From NCBI GenBank assembly GCA_036365455.1, contig JAWQUS010000008.1, positions 15,917,501 to 15,981,500 on the forward strand: a stretch of DNA of 64,000 bases, in the 5' to 3' direction. The translations under genes and the position numbers were made by a program. The stretch's first letter is position 1; the number at the start of each line of letters is the position of its first letter. The notes beneath the pieces are model-generated. The model saw only the letters and a program-made list of their open reading frames with translations. It was not told the origin of the DNA and did not search any database. The DNA is from Macrosoma leucophasiata. Its lineage: Eukaryota > Arthropoda > Insecta > Lepidoptera > Hedylidae. Positions 46,566 to 58,270 of this stretch are shown here, piece by piece.

Positions 46566-47503
46566 AGAACGAAGAAAGAAGAAGAAGTATAGAAAGAAGA
46601 AGTATTAGAACTCGTTGAGACATGCATTTTATTATTAATAATAATTTAAGATATAAAATAGTGAAAATGAATCTTATTACCAGCGAGTGTTAAAGGGTAC
46701 CCAAGTTACGCTACATCACATTGCGACAGTGTACGTGTGTGAGTTGTTTTGTGTTTTATGTGCGTCGTAAGTAGAGGTAGGGTAAGTATGCATGCATAGG
46801 GTGTGCATACTGTTGGTACAAATTGAGGACAACTTTTTTCTTAAACAAAAAATATTAAATACTTAAACATTTAATTTCAGTTCATGTATTATGATTAAAA
46901 CTCGATTTTCTAATCGAGGTGTTTAAGAGTGTGCATTATTCCCGTTACATGTTGTATAAAAATAGTAATTGTTAAAGAATTTGAAATTTCGCAGGTGCAA
47001 TTGATTTTTTATTCGCCACCGAGATAATGATGAGAGATGCCAGATATTTTAAGGTTCTCAGTTTACTTGTCTCGATACTTAACAATCAACTACCAGAAAA
47101 TTTTTAATTTTTGTGTTATGCCAACAATCTTAACTTTCGTTAGTCAGTAAAACTAATTTTTAATTTAATTTAGTTACGATTGAGGAAAATAGTGTATGTT
47201 AAAAATTTAAGATTTTCTAATCGTCAGACAGGCGTGAGGGACAAGGTACAGATTTAACTTAATCAAGAACGTGACCTGCATCAATGTTGCTACGCACGTA
47301 GCACATACCATCGGCTACGCACGTAGCAATGTCGCGCCGCAGACTGTAACGGATGGGTTTTACTCACAGACCAATCAGCCTTCCTTCTTCGTTTTACTCT
47401 ACGAATAAGTAATTCTATAGAAGTGTAATGAAACATAAAAGTTAGTGGCACCAAAAGTTTGAAACATACCTAAAAGTTAAATTAATTATCCAAGGTTTTT
47501 TTT
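46566..47503. other. Gene-free stretch
   Basis: GGCTACGCACGTAGCA-like direct repeats lie at 47289 and 47314. The motif complementary to GGCTGATTGGTCTGTG occurs near 47368. No gene recognised. Confidence 0.4.
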
Positions 47504-47595
47504 TTCATTGTAATGGCATCGCTATTACGCATATGTCAGTGTCAAGTAAAACGATATTTCATACTCGTAATAAACTTTTGTAAAGCGATAAGAGT
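47504..47595 (+). repeat. Family H core fragment
   Basis: ATGGCATCGCTATTACGCAT, GTCAAGTAAAACGATATTTC and CGTAATAA match 45653-45730. Confidence 0.6.
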
Positions 47596-48675
47596 GTTTT
47601 GGTTGAAATGATGGTGATAAAGAAGCTGTGAAAGTTAACATCAAAATTATGATAAGTTTACTTAAACACTTACGATATATAATAATAATTTGCGATAATT
47701 TTTAATATAGGTATCAGTTTTATACAAAAACGCAGTTTTATCGAAGAATGTTAATCATGTTTAGATATGTCTTGATTGCTGTTTTTTTTCAAGTATCGAA
47801 TAGTTACAAATTATGTGATGTGTTTTATTTAAATTTCACATTGTTCATAATATTTGTCTTTTTATTAATTTCAGAATTCATGCCATTCATAACCTAAATG
47901 CTATTAATTATGTACTCGAGGTCTTAAGAGAAATATTAATTCCTATTCTTTTTGTAATAATTATGAAAAAAAAACGTCATCTCAATTAAATTAGGAAGGT
48001 AATAAACATAGATATTAAGGGTACCGAACGTCTATATAAGCAAGAAGGAGAAGGGCAGGAAACAGGGCCGGGCCGCTAGTCAGAAAAAATATTTTGTATT
48101 AATAAAGCTAAATCTTTATTAGCTGTTCATTAATGTCACGTTACGTGTATACATTCAAACTGTAACTGTAGTATTAACATAAAGGATAATCTTTTTTGCA
48201 GTGCGAATATTTTTTAGTAAATAGATATCAATAGTCGAACAGTTTACCTAAACATTGTCGACATTTTAAATTTACGACAGTAATTATTAGTAAAAAAAAC
48301 ATCATAATCTTCACGAAACTGGCTGGTTCACATTCATTTAATGATACAATAATAAATATTACTACAGTATTCAACAATAAATATTGCACATCGAGCCTAC
48401 AAAAGAGACAATCGGCTAGTTTCGACTTCGTAAAGCGTTGTCTCTGCTGCACACTTCCTACGTAAGCACTGACGGTCCGGTATTGGTCAAAACTTGATCA
48501 AAATGGTCGACAAAGGACATTTAAGTGAGGTGCGAAAGAGATAACGCTCTACAGGCCCGAAATAAGCCGAAGTCTCCTTCCTAAGGTCGATGTGCAATAT
48601 TTTTTGTCGGATACTCTATGTTGTTATACAGTTTGACGTATAAAAATATTTTAACAATATATGTAGTCATACCTC
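47596..48675. other. Gene-free AT-rich stretch
   Basis: No gene or shared repeat recognised. Confidence 0.4.
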
Positions 48676-48830
48676 GCAGTTTGGTAATTAAATATGCCCA
48701 GTGATGTCAACAGGCTCGCCACCCGTTACATGGGCTAAAACATAACCGGCGAATCGTGGGTATTTGCATGTATGCTTGAATGCATTTACCTCTGTCTTCC
48801 CTCTCGAGGATTACAGGCGTGAAGTTACGT
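48676..48830 (+). repeat. SINE, 3' part
   Basis: GTCAACAGGCTCGCCACCCG, GTTACATGGGCTAAAACATA, CGGCGAATCGTGGGTATTTG, ending GGATTACAGGCGTGAAGTTA. Confidence 0.8.
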
Positions 48831-49654
48831 TTTATTTATTTCTATGCGATTTGTCCGCCGATACGTGACCCCACTGCCCACTAGCAGAAGCTACTGGAAG
48901 ATCTCTCTATTGCTCTCTATTTGAACTTATTTTCTTTTCCATAAAGGTGTTTTTAATAATGCATAGGTACGACCAATAAAACCCTGTGAGTTCGTTCCAC
49001 ATAAGGCCATTTATGAACATTATACGTGTACAAGGTTAGTAATTCAAGGTGTAATAACCTCAGTTAAGGATGCTACATTAAGTATGAAAGCTCCATAGTA
49101 CCACCGTTACGACTATCACGCATTTTAGGTTTTAACAAAGACATATTGCTTGACGTAAATCTTAATAATACGTTTCATATAACTTCAGTGTAAGAATAGT
49201 ATAAATATGTACACATTTACTTTTAATTATTGTCATTTATCGTTTTTAACAAATAAATTCCATTTAAAATATTCGTTATAATAATAATGTTGTCGATTTT
49301 TGTTCAAATTAATGTTCATCGCGAGTTTTGCGGGAACCTTGAAAGAGGCGTACGGTGCTCCTATTTTATTTCATTTTCTTGGTGTATTTTTAAGTTATAT
49401 TGAATAAAGTTGGTGGCATTTTGTTTGATATAGGTTTATTACAGTGCCCGTGTATAGTGAAATAGAATAACAGTGCGAAAACACGACCTTTCAGGTTGCC
49501 TCCAAAACTTCATTGTAAATGTTCTGGTAAAGTAGCCATCGCTTTACTCGAATAACTTGTCTGTAACTCACTTGACTGACATATTATACTTGATAACTTA
49601 TATACTTGATACTTACCTATTATACTTGATATTATACTAACTTTGACGCTGCTT
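48831..49654. other. Gene-free stretch with a family K trace
   Basis: 48860-48900 (ACGTGACCCCACTGCCCACT) resembles the start of family K at 17390. Nothing else recognised. Confidence 0.4.
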
Positions 49655-49735
49655 AAATAAATACGAAATATCGTTTTACTTGACACTGGCAATATGCGTA
49701 ATAGCGATGCTACAATAATTAAAAAAAAAATGTTC
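49655..49735 (-). repeat. Family H core fragment, inverted
   Basis: CGAAATATCGTTTTACTTGA and CAATATGCGTAATAGCGATG are the reverse of 47515-47570. Confidence 0.6.
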
Positions 49736-49960
49736 ATCGCCTATGTACCTATATTACATCCGTTGCTGAAAATACAGACGTCCTTTTGCGGCTGAAAATT
49801 ATTTTCATATATTGAGAGCATAATTTGATATTATGCATATTCAATTTAAGACTCCGTATCGCTCCAGGCGATATATTGAAATGACATTGTAATTAACTCT
49901 TGTTTATACGGTAGATAACAAAAACTTCGTTACAAAAATCAATTATTTATATGAATTAGA

Positions 49961-50257
49961 CATAGAGCAGCAAAGGCCACCGGCCGCGGCGGACTGGAGG
50001 GGAGTAGCCATACCGTTTATTACCTATGCAAAACGGTCTGTCATTTTTTGCGGTTTGCGGGGGAAGTACGTGCGATACACACGCACACTATATACAAAAA
50101 TCATCTATGAAACTCACACCTTGACTTTAACAAAATACAGAAACAATTTCACGCACACATTTAAACATCCAGTCGACAGTTATAGGCCCATTTGGGTTTG
50201 CACTTTGTCAGGGGGGAAAGCCTGCATATGGCTACTCCCCTCCGGTGTTGCTCTATG
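49961..50257. mobile_element. hAT-like MITE with exact 8-base target duplication
   Basis: A 297-base non-coding element flanked by GAATTAGA (49953-49960 and 50258-50265). The ends are inverted repeats: CATAGAGCA at the left and TGCTCTATG at the right. Longer inner matches (GGAGGGGAGTAGCCAT and its reverse complement) are offset by small gaps. An 8-base duplication with short TIRs is characteristic of hAT elements. Confidence 0.82.
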
Positions 50258-50265
50258 GAATTAGA

Positions 50266-51859
50266 AAAGTAATTTAGTGGAGACTAAATTGTCATCACTT
50301 TTTTATAGTTTAACAGTAATTAATATAATCGTTTTCTTCACACTGTGGTTTAACTAGCTGTTTTCCAAGATTTCATTTCCATACTATGATACTATTTGGG
50401 TTGGGCCACAAAAAGTAGTCTTAACCTTTTTATTTAATTTTTCATTACAAGATTTATTTGATATGATCTATAATAATGTTTCACTGTATTCATTTTAGCC
50501 TACTAAGGTGGAAAATTATATGCCCAGGATGTATTTTTTAGATTAACTCGAGCGCGTCAGTTTAAGATATATGGTTATTAATTGGAGCTCGTTGAGTTCA
50601 TGAAGTGCACTACCAAATCTAAGGTATGGGGCCGTGCCCGTAGTGCAGCCGTTTATATTTTTCAAAAACTTGTTACGAGATTATTGCACTTCCGAATCGT
50701 CTGAATATTGGACAGGAGCTTAGTTTGGTGACATTTTACATTCTCTATGAATATCTGACACGTCCATGGTAGTGTAATAAATCTATGGACGCGTCCTTGA
50801 CCCAAGATATTGTTAAAAAACATAAAAAAGTCAGTACATTTTTTATTTTCAAAATCCCAATTACTCTCGTAGCGTGATGCTGGCGATTGGAAGAAGCGTG
50901 ACATGTCGAAATTTATTTTCGATGGTGGGAAAGTGTGTTGTAATGATCGAGTTTAAGAACCCTGGCCGATTTTTTCATGAAGCAGATTACAGATATGATC
51001 ACTGATACTCATGATCATATATGATTATACCATCATAATCAGCATTTTATTAAATACATCGCAGCATAAGTTGAGTTGGAGAATATAAATCATTTTTCTA
51101 AGATGCTTTTTAGGATATTTTAACGTGCATATTTATTTAATTATGTTCTTTATGTGTACACATTTATTAACTTAACTGTATTTTTTTTCATGATATTCTA
51201 TGACATGATATAGTGTGATAAAAAATATGATGAGACATATTTTGATTCCAAATGCGCATGTTTCAGCGTGAAGGATTAATTAAGTAATTATCTTTTTCAG
51301 ATTCAGCGACCTATATTTCGACACTAGTCCATATAATATACTTGCGTGTAATATTTTTAAATTGTGAAAATTACTCGGTCTGTTTGTTAAATAAATGTAG
51401 AAATGGCACATTTCACGACCCGACCACTCGATCGACTGTGATTAAATTTAACGTAAAGATATTAATTTTTTACCTTTCATGCGGGAAAATTCACAAAAAA
51501 TATTTGTTTCAGATACGTATAATTTTTTTTTTGCAAACGCGCACAAAATTGTATCAACGTACGTCATATATTTTAATGGTTGCGGTAAGTGTGTATTTAA
51601 GGTAAAGATCTAAATCAAAGCGGAATGAATGTGCAGGGTATCGTGGAGTGCCTTCAAGGGTTGTGGAGTACATGAAAATGTTCTATGTGCCAAAAGGTCA
51701 AGGAGAAAATGGCGCAGTATAGAGGGTGTCGAAGTGGAGCGAATTGTGTGGAAATTATGCAACAGAGGCCTTAATGCCTCTCACTGGACTAAGTTTTAAT
51801 TCGCAGAAGTAGGTGCACCATGATAAAAAAAGAAGAAACTGTAATTGCGTATTGGACTA
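50266..51859. other. Gene-free stretch
   Basis: No gene recognised. 51605-51830 is somewhat GC-richer and purine-rich and may be an old retroelement piece; I cannot name it. Confidence 0.4.
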
Positions 51860-52105
51860 TGCACTAGGTCGACTATTACTCGTTAACTTTTAAAGCGTAC
51901 TTAGTTGTGATAGTACGCTTTAATTCTTTTTAAATTCGACAATTTTTATACACATCCAAATACTACATAGTTTAAAATTGAACTGGCAGAAAGGAGACTT
52001 GAGTCTTACAAAAATTAGCACCTTAGATCCTTTAAACAATAATTAAAGTCGCTCGAAAGATACCGTATTTTGCATGACTTAATAACTGAATTATCTAAAC
52101 TGGAA
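51860..52105 (+). repeat. Repeat family E, decayed fragment with hairpin
   Basis: GGTCGACTATTACTCGTTAA, TTTTAATT and CTTACAAAAATTAGCACCTT follow the order of 6440-6620. A hairpin AAAGCGTACT/AGTACGCTTT (51893-51922) lies at the same place as the 25-base hairpin of the copy at 6304. Confidence 0.5.
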
Positions 52106-52116
52106 CGGATCTAAAC

Positions 52117-52225
52117 AACGAAGGTTGCAAGCAATCGCTGGATGAGGACAGTCCAGGACCGTTCATGTGGTATCTTGGTAAAGGTTTTTGACCAGCTGTG
52201 GGCGTGTTTCAGCTGAAATGATGAA
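52117..52225 (+). pseudogene. RTE retrotransposon, extreme 3' end
   Basis: GCAATCGCTGGATGAGGACA, CAGGACCGTTCATGTGGTAT and CAGCTGAAATGATGAATG match the last 100 bases of the RTE copy ending at 6126, including the final WMR..QDRS block and stop. 5'-truncated, no function. Confidence 0.78.
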
Positions 52226-54463
52226 TGCCCCAACCATAGATGTAGGTAGTATTGTAATAATAGTCAGCCATCATGTCATATGTGCATTCCATTAGCTCCG
52301 ATAACGTTCCGCAATCATACAAAGTTGTTGGTGGATTCACTCGTTCTCTCTTTCATAAGATCTCCAAGATTGGCGGGAAAATAGTCGTGAAGAAGATGTA
52401 ACTTGCTGCTCTTATTAAATCCAACCTTTTGAGGATGACATTGATTCATTCAGTTAATATTTTAGGACTCAAAGCAAATCTATATACTAATCGTATGCAA
52501 AGATTTTATGATACAGTTCATTTTTTTACGCTAAAATGGTGTTACAATTTTTCTGCTTTTGATTTAATTGAAATTCCGTCTCGTTTAAAATAATTTTTAG
52601 GTAGTTGTTTTTATTTCGTAGCAAAATTTGCTCAAATTGAATTAACTTTGTAAATAGAACTTACAAAAATTATTCTTTTACAAAAAAGTGTGTGCTAAGA
52701 CCGAGTGAAACTCATAACAGTTGTTATTAATATCAAACTCCGTAACAGATTACCGTTACGGAGTTAAGCATTAGCTTAATAACAGAATTTACGTATGAAT
52801 TAATTAAGAAATAATTACCATGCATCGGATTACTCGTGATCACGGTTTGTGTTAATTAAATCCCCTGTGTAGTAACATGGTGATTCTTTCTGAATATATC
52901 CTTGTTTAAATCGATTTGAATCGAAGTGTGATTATTCAATCCAAGATAAAATCGACGGAGGAGAAATCAATTCTCGATTTATCGATCTATTTTGTATTTA
53001 AATCCTGAGTGTGAATTTATAATACAAATCCAATCATGGAAAACAAAGAATCTCAGATCGCCATACTCAATATACTAGATATTTAATGGACAAACTGAAC
53101 AGAGTAGGGAATGTTGTGTATTTCCATGAAGTGAAAGAAATTCCCCATACAACATTAAAAATACCGGCTTCTTTGAGTAATTTAGAAACATTTCATACGT
53201 TCTGACTTGAGCTCATTATTATCGTTTCATTGGGATATCAAAGCGTTTTTTGTTAACATGATAATGGAATAAAAAAATATATACCGGTCGAATTAAGAAC
53301 CTCCTCTTTTTTGAACTCGATTAAAATATCAAATATTTCGATGAAACATTCTTCAGTCGAATACTACTATATACTCGAATATACCTACATATATTAAACC
53401 TACTAACATGGAATACCACTTTCAAAAAGAATTAACTTTCTGGCATACACATACCTACTACATTTCTAAAGTTCCGTAGCGTACAAGGAGGACTTATAAC
53501 AGTCAGGTCTAAATCCCATACACGTAGAGTTGGTGTGCTTTTTTTCCTCGCACACTGTGTGTTGTAGCATTTCCTTGAATAATGCTTTGATAGATTTTTA
53601 GAAAGAATTCCCCAACGCGTTCACTTATAAATCAGCATCTAATATCCAAGCTCTCTACGCTGTAGTTCTTTATTGCAGCTGACGCTCATCAATTCCGTGG
53701 CCAAGATATTTGGGTGACTGCTAAGCTGACTTTTGTAGTTGAAGGCAAAGAGTCAGATAAGACTCTTTGCCTTCATGTTCCATAATAGTTTTTTCAAAAA
53801 TTCCACGTTTCAGCGACAAACCATGGAGCTGATAATAAGGTACAGAGTACGCCATTACGCAGTCTCTGGATAATGATAATGCTTGTCTATTAATGATTGT
53901 CTCTTTCCAAGGCTCGATCAATATTTATTGCTGGGTACTGTACATTTTTTGTGTGTATGGTCTGATAGTACAGGAACTAGAATCTTATTTGACGCGCATG
54001 CAACATTATGATGTAGTGGCAGATGTATTTTAAGAGAGCTATTGAAATGGTATGCACGCCCCAAACCCTACCTGCTGATAAAGCGAAAGCACAAAATAGT
54101 AAATCAAAACTTTACCGTCTATAACAATGGGTGAGAACTCTTTTCAGTGTCCCGAATTTAATTATACAACAGAATTGGCTTTCCTACGAATTTCGCCTCA
54201 ATATAAATTACCGCCTTATTGTTCTCAGATTAAAGCAAACGAGGTAGCCTCAATATCTGCGAAAGCTTTAACAATTGTTACTTTTTTCATAAGCCTCATT
54301 TACGTCGAGGGAGTCAATGCCCATTTTGCTGCCTTTTCCTTTATTTTGTGTGTAAACGTGTTGCGCGTACCTAAACAGTTTTGCTGTGATGTCCTTTCAG
54401 AGGGCCAATACACACGATGGCTGCGACCTTCATTTTCATTTGTAGGTTTACCAAATTATATCT
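52226..54463. other. Gene-free stretch with two small hairpins
   Basis: Perfect inverted repeats lie at about 52737-52764 (AACTCCGTAAC arms) and 53740-53775 (15-base arms, GGCAAAGAGTC). The open frame 54127-54498 has no recognisable domain and runs into the long hairpin, so I do not call it a gene. Confidence 0.45.
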
Positions 54464-54572
54464 ATCAAGTTATATCTATAGCTCTTGGAGAGAGCTAAGG
54501 GACCCTGAAGAAAGACTATATCTTTCTTTAGGGTCCCTTAGCTCTCTCCAAGAGCTATAGATATAACTTGAT
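54464..54572. repeat. 52-base near-perfect inverted repeat
   Basis: Arms 54464-54515 and 54521-54572 are reverse complements with one mismatch (a G-T wobble if transcribed on the plus strand) and a 5-base loop CTATA. A transcript would be a long perfect hairpin, unlike typical miRNA precursors, which have bulges. Confidence 0.93.
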
Positions 54573-55239
54573 TGTGGTTAAATTGTCCCAATTTCAAAAC
54601 AACGAATTAAAAAAAATCTGAGTAAGTATTTGTTTATTTTAGTTAGATCAGAATAATAACATCAGAGGCAGTAAAAGTACAAGATTATCAATATAAAGTT
54701 TTGCTATTACATTATTTTACAAGTTTTTGAATGAATGTTAAATAGGAAACCTACTAAAATCAAGCCGTATTCATAAAGCTTTAATCGTGAGTCTATCTGT
54801 CATTCCTTGACCGTTTTGATCAAGGATTAGGGCCTCACTCAAACGCAACGTAAAAATTTTACTTTACACATTCCGATTGCAAATAATTATTTAGAGCCGT
54901 CAAATGAAAACGATCAACTGCAGTCTGGGAAATGGCAAATAGCCATGTGTTTCAGCGTATGTAATTATTTATTGCTAGTTTCCACCTACAGACTAATGAA
55001 AAATTGGTGTTTATTGGCCGCTTTTAGGACACGTGATTTTGGAATGATAGGAATTTTGTGGAATAATTAATCTTGTATTCTAAATCACGAACATCTTAGC
55101 GCAGTGATTGTCAAAGTGTGCACTGCTCAGATTCGGAAGAGGATCTGGTGCAAAGTTTTCGATCGAATCGATTCCAGAGTATTTACGATTCAAATCGATT
55201 TAGAAGTTTACACTCCGTCACATAATTGGTATCCCTATT
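54573..55239. other. Gene-free stretch
   Basis: Nothing recognised. Confidence 0.4.
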
Positions 55240-55508
55240 AAGTGACGGAGCTCGCGGGCGTAGGTACCACCGCATTACCTAATATACTTGCCGCTAAATG
55301 GTAGTGTTCAGCACTATCGTGTTCCGATCAGGTGATAATGCACGGTCCTGTAATTTTCGACATAGAGGCATAACACCTTAGGCCTCAGGAGTGGTAAAGC
55401 ATCTGCATTTTGACCTTGGTCTTTGTGTTGGTGTCTTTTGGCTGCAGTCATCACTTAACATCAATGCGAACTGCATGCCTGTTTGCCACTTCCATTACAT
55501 AAAAAAAA
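55240..55508 (-). repeat. Dispersed repeat family C
   Basis: AGTGACGGAGCTCGCGGGCG through GTAGTGTTCAGCACTATCGT to CTGTTTGCCACTTCCATTAC and an A-rich end. Confidence 0.85.
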
Positions 55509-55964
55509 CATGCAAATCATGGCATCACTTATCGTGAACTCGCTCAACGTTATTCTTTTCAGAACTCCCACGGGAACTTTTCTGTAGTTACAGTGATTAA
55601 CAAACCGTCCCTTTATGTGTCATCATGCGGCATGAATAATTCAGACGGGTAACGAACCTGCTTTCCGGCACGCCTGACTTTGTTATTGCATTTTTTTTGA
55701 CTGAATAATGACGGAATCACATGCGACTTCTTAACCTTATTTATACTTATAACAAAACTGTAGAAGTGTACATTCTGTACATTAAAAATATTGAAAAAAT
55801 AAATACCAGGGGATGTTAGTAGCACGATACCGAACACAAATATGTGATTAAAAAAAATTGTCTGTCTGTCTGTCTGTTTGTTCAAGCATCACACAAAATC
55901 TACTGGTCCGATTACAATGAAACTTGGTACAATTACACTTTAACCTTTGGCGCACAACACTGGG

Positions 55965-57840
55965 TATAGGTCGCGCCACGTAAAAAGAACGCTGGAAGAA
56001 AGTAGAAGGGATATGTTCGCGCATCGGTACACTCGCGCACGAAAGTACTAGCCCTATTGGTTTATTTTTGATCTAGCTTTCGCTTGCGGTTTCGTGTATT
56101 GGTAGGCAGATTGAAAACTATATTACATAGAATAACATAAAAAGAAATAAAAACACATGTTTATTTCAGACTATAATGTTTAATTTTCATAACTACTATA
56201 AAAAATTAAACTAACGGCGCAACGCCTTCCATTAAGTCGTCGCGGGTGGCGTGAAATCCAGATGACGACGCGGTGTTGGTACTAGATTCGGCCACTTCAT
56301 CTTCGTCGCTGTCGTCACTTGAGCCTTCATCATCGCTTGAGTCCGAATCATCATCATCTACGCGAATTATAAATTTTTCTGTCATCATGTCGACCACATG
56401 ATCACTTTTAAAATACTCGACTTCTATTTTCTTGACTTTAGTGCATAATTTTCCCCATTCTGTAGCTCCCATTAGATTTACTTTTTCATTAATTAATTCA
56501 TTCATTCGTGTCAGGTTCCAACTCACATTTTTACTGGTGACATATCCCTTTATTTGGGACCAGGCCATTTCTATAGGATTCAAGTCCGGGTGATACGGGG
56601 GCAAACGGAGTACAGAATGGCCTGCTTCGTTTAAAATAGCATCGCTATTAAATTTCTTAAATTCTTTGTTTTTTTTTATTATGTTGTACAACTCCGGCTT
56701 TAGCATGCATTCTTCAAATGGAATTCCTTTTTGACGGAGCCAGAGTTGCATGTCTGCTTTTTTTGTGTTGGCCGTTGGTGCAGCATCGACTTGTTTATTA
56801 TGATAAGACGCATTATCCACTACCACGACTGAATTAGGCGGTAAATTCGGCATTAGTTTAGTACGCAGCCACCGCTCGTAATTATCAGAGTTCATGTTGT
56901 CATGGTAGTCGCCGCCTTTTGTGACGCTTTGAATGACAGTAGAGCATTCGGCACAAAACCTGATTCACCACCCGCATGCACTATGACCAAGCGGCTACCT
57001 TTGGAGATAGGTTTTTTAATGCCTTTTGTGGGACCGTCTGTCCAAGAATGATGAGACGTATGGGAACTATCCACGTATGATTCATCAGTGTAAATGATTG
57101 GTCTTCCTTCTTCTCTATATTTTTTTATCTTTCTCAGATATTCAATCCTCTGAAAGCATATTTGAGACTGCTCAATTAAAAGCTTTCTATTGCTTTCTGT
57201 TTTTGCCCACTTAAAACCCATTTTTTTTTATTATTCGCCTGAGACTTGTAGCAGATCCTTGGAAATTTAGGTCATCCTGTAACTTCCTTCGCAACTTGCC
57301 TATGGTAGGCCATTCTTTTTCCGTGTCGTGGAAATTGTGGATCATTCGTTTTATTACACCCTGGTCAAAGCTGTCCGGTTCTGTTACTGGTTTTTGTTTA
57401 ATTCTTTTATTTTTGCCGGGAGTTCGGAATACAGTAAGAAATTCCGAATCTTTTGAACCTTTTACAATTCGTCTCACTGTAGACTCGGAACATTTTGTTG
57501 CCTCAGCTGTCCGTTTCATACATTGTTTTAAATTAACAGCTGCATTATTATCGGCCTCTGTCTTCATAAAACAATATACATTGTAAATAATTTTCCTTTC
57601 TTTTCTATGTAGAACCATTTCGTAAGTAAACACTTTTGTGCGCGATGGTATTTCGAGAACAAACGTAACGTGGACACAGGGCGGATAGCAAAGGTCGACT
57701 GACGAACCAATAGCGCGGCGGTAAGCATGCGGCGCGTCACCCGCCCGCCCCGCGCCGCACCTCATACCACCAAATAGATCGATAAATCGTCTACTGCGCA
57801 GCTTGACCGCCAGCGTTCTTTTTACCTGGCGCGACCTATA
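55965..57840 (-). mobile_element. IS630/Tc1-mariner-type DDE transposon with TIRs
   Basis: Terminal inverted repeats TATAGGTCGCGCCA (31 bases with one mismatch, through GTAAAAAGAACGCTGG) bound a 1876-base element with one transposase gene on the minus strand. It is flanked directly by ACACTGGG at both sides (55957-55964 and 57841-57848). A TA duplication is an alternative reading of the same ends. The right subterminal region (57650-57830) is GC-rich and holds no gene. Confidence 0.88.
56206..57618 (-). pseudogene. DDE_3-type transposase, two frameshifts
   Basis: Start ATG at 57618. The N-terminal part holds a helix-turn-helix-like block (ATKCSESTVRRIVKGS). The frame breaks at an A9 run (57221-57229) and again near 56935, giving three segments. 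Catalytic residues are visible: Asp in PIIYTDESYV, Asp in SVVVVDNASYHN and Glu in PPYHPDLNPIEMAWSQIKGY. The last two are 81 residues apart, far more than the 34-41 usual in Tc1/mariner. This recalls long-spacer families described as DD82E (Sailor), an assignment I make from memory and cannot verify. The C terminus is a Ser/Asp/Glu-rich acidic tail (VDDDDSDSSDDEG). The protein would cut and paste the element; this copy is probably inactive but young. Confidence 0.85.
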
Positions 57841-57905
57841 ACACTGGGGATAAATCATTTTCTATAAGGTAGTTAGTCTAATTGTCTGAAACTTTACAAA
57901 ACCAT

Positions 57906-58008
57906 GTATTTTCGAAAAGACCGTTTTAAACTTCTATTCTTAATATTTTTTTATAGACAATAAATAAATATTAAGAATAGAAGTTTAAAACGGTCTTTTC
58001 GAAAATAC
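57906..58008. repeat. Perfect 43-base inverted repeat
   Basis: Arms 57906-57948 and 57966-58008 are exact reverse complements around a 17-base loop, just outside the DDE transposon and within the Helitron-like element. Confidence 0.93.
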
Positions 58009-58270
58009 TGTTCTGCCGGATGGGCGTTTGTAGGTTGTAGGTACTTATACGACTACGCGTTTAAACACATAATGAGCTATTTTTTGCACGGTCAGTTATA
58101 TATATGGCTCTGTCATATGACTTTGTCTTGACGTGTCTTTTATCCCCTTACCTCATAAATAGTGTACAGAGATTACTGTAAAGTAAAATTAACCAAAAGT
58201 TATATCCAAAAGCCCTGCCCAAAGTGCCAAAGTCACTATTCCACGCGAACAAAGTTGCGGGTACAGCTAG

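Larger units (their letters stand above)
55737..58270 (+). mobile_element. Helitron-like element interrupted by DDE transposon
   Basis: The left part (55737-55964) matches the first about 230 bases of the elements at 26561 and 36397, including AAACTGTAGAAGTGTACATT, (CTGT)n and GCGCACAACACTGGG. The right end CACGCGAACAAAGTTGCGGG...CAGCTAG|T is a CTAG terminus. Sequence right of the nested transposon is not collinear with the other long copies, so this is a different subtype or is rearranged. Confidence 0.6.

Noticed and set aside
54127..54498. 123-codon plus-strand frame
   Set aside because: No recognisable domain, no splice or promoter support, and its end lies in the arm of the 52-base hairpin.
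54464..54572. miRNA precursor
   Set aside because: The stem is almost perfectly paired over 52 bases without the usual bulges, and the sequence matches no miRNA I know; an inverted duplication is the simpler reading.
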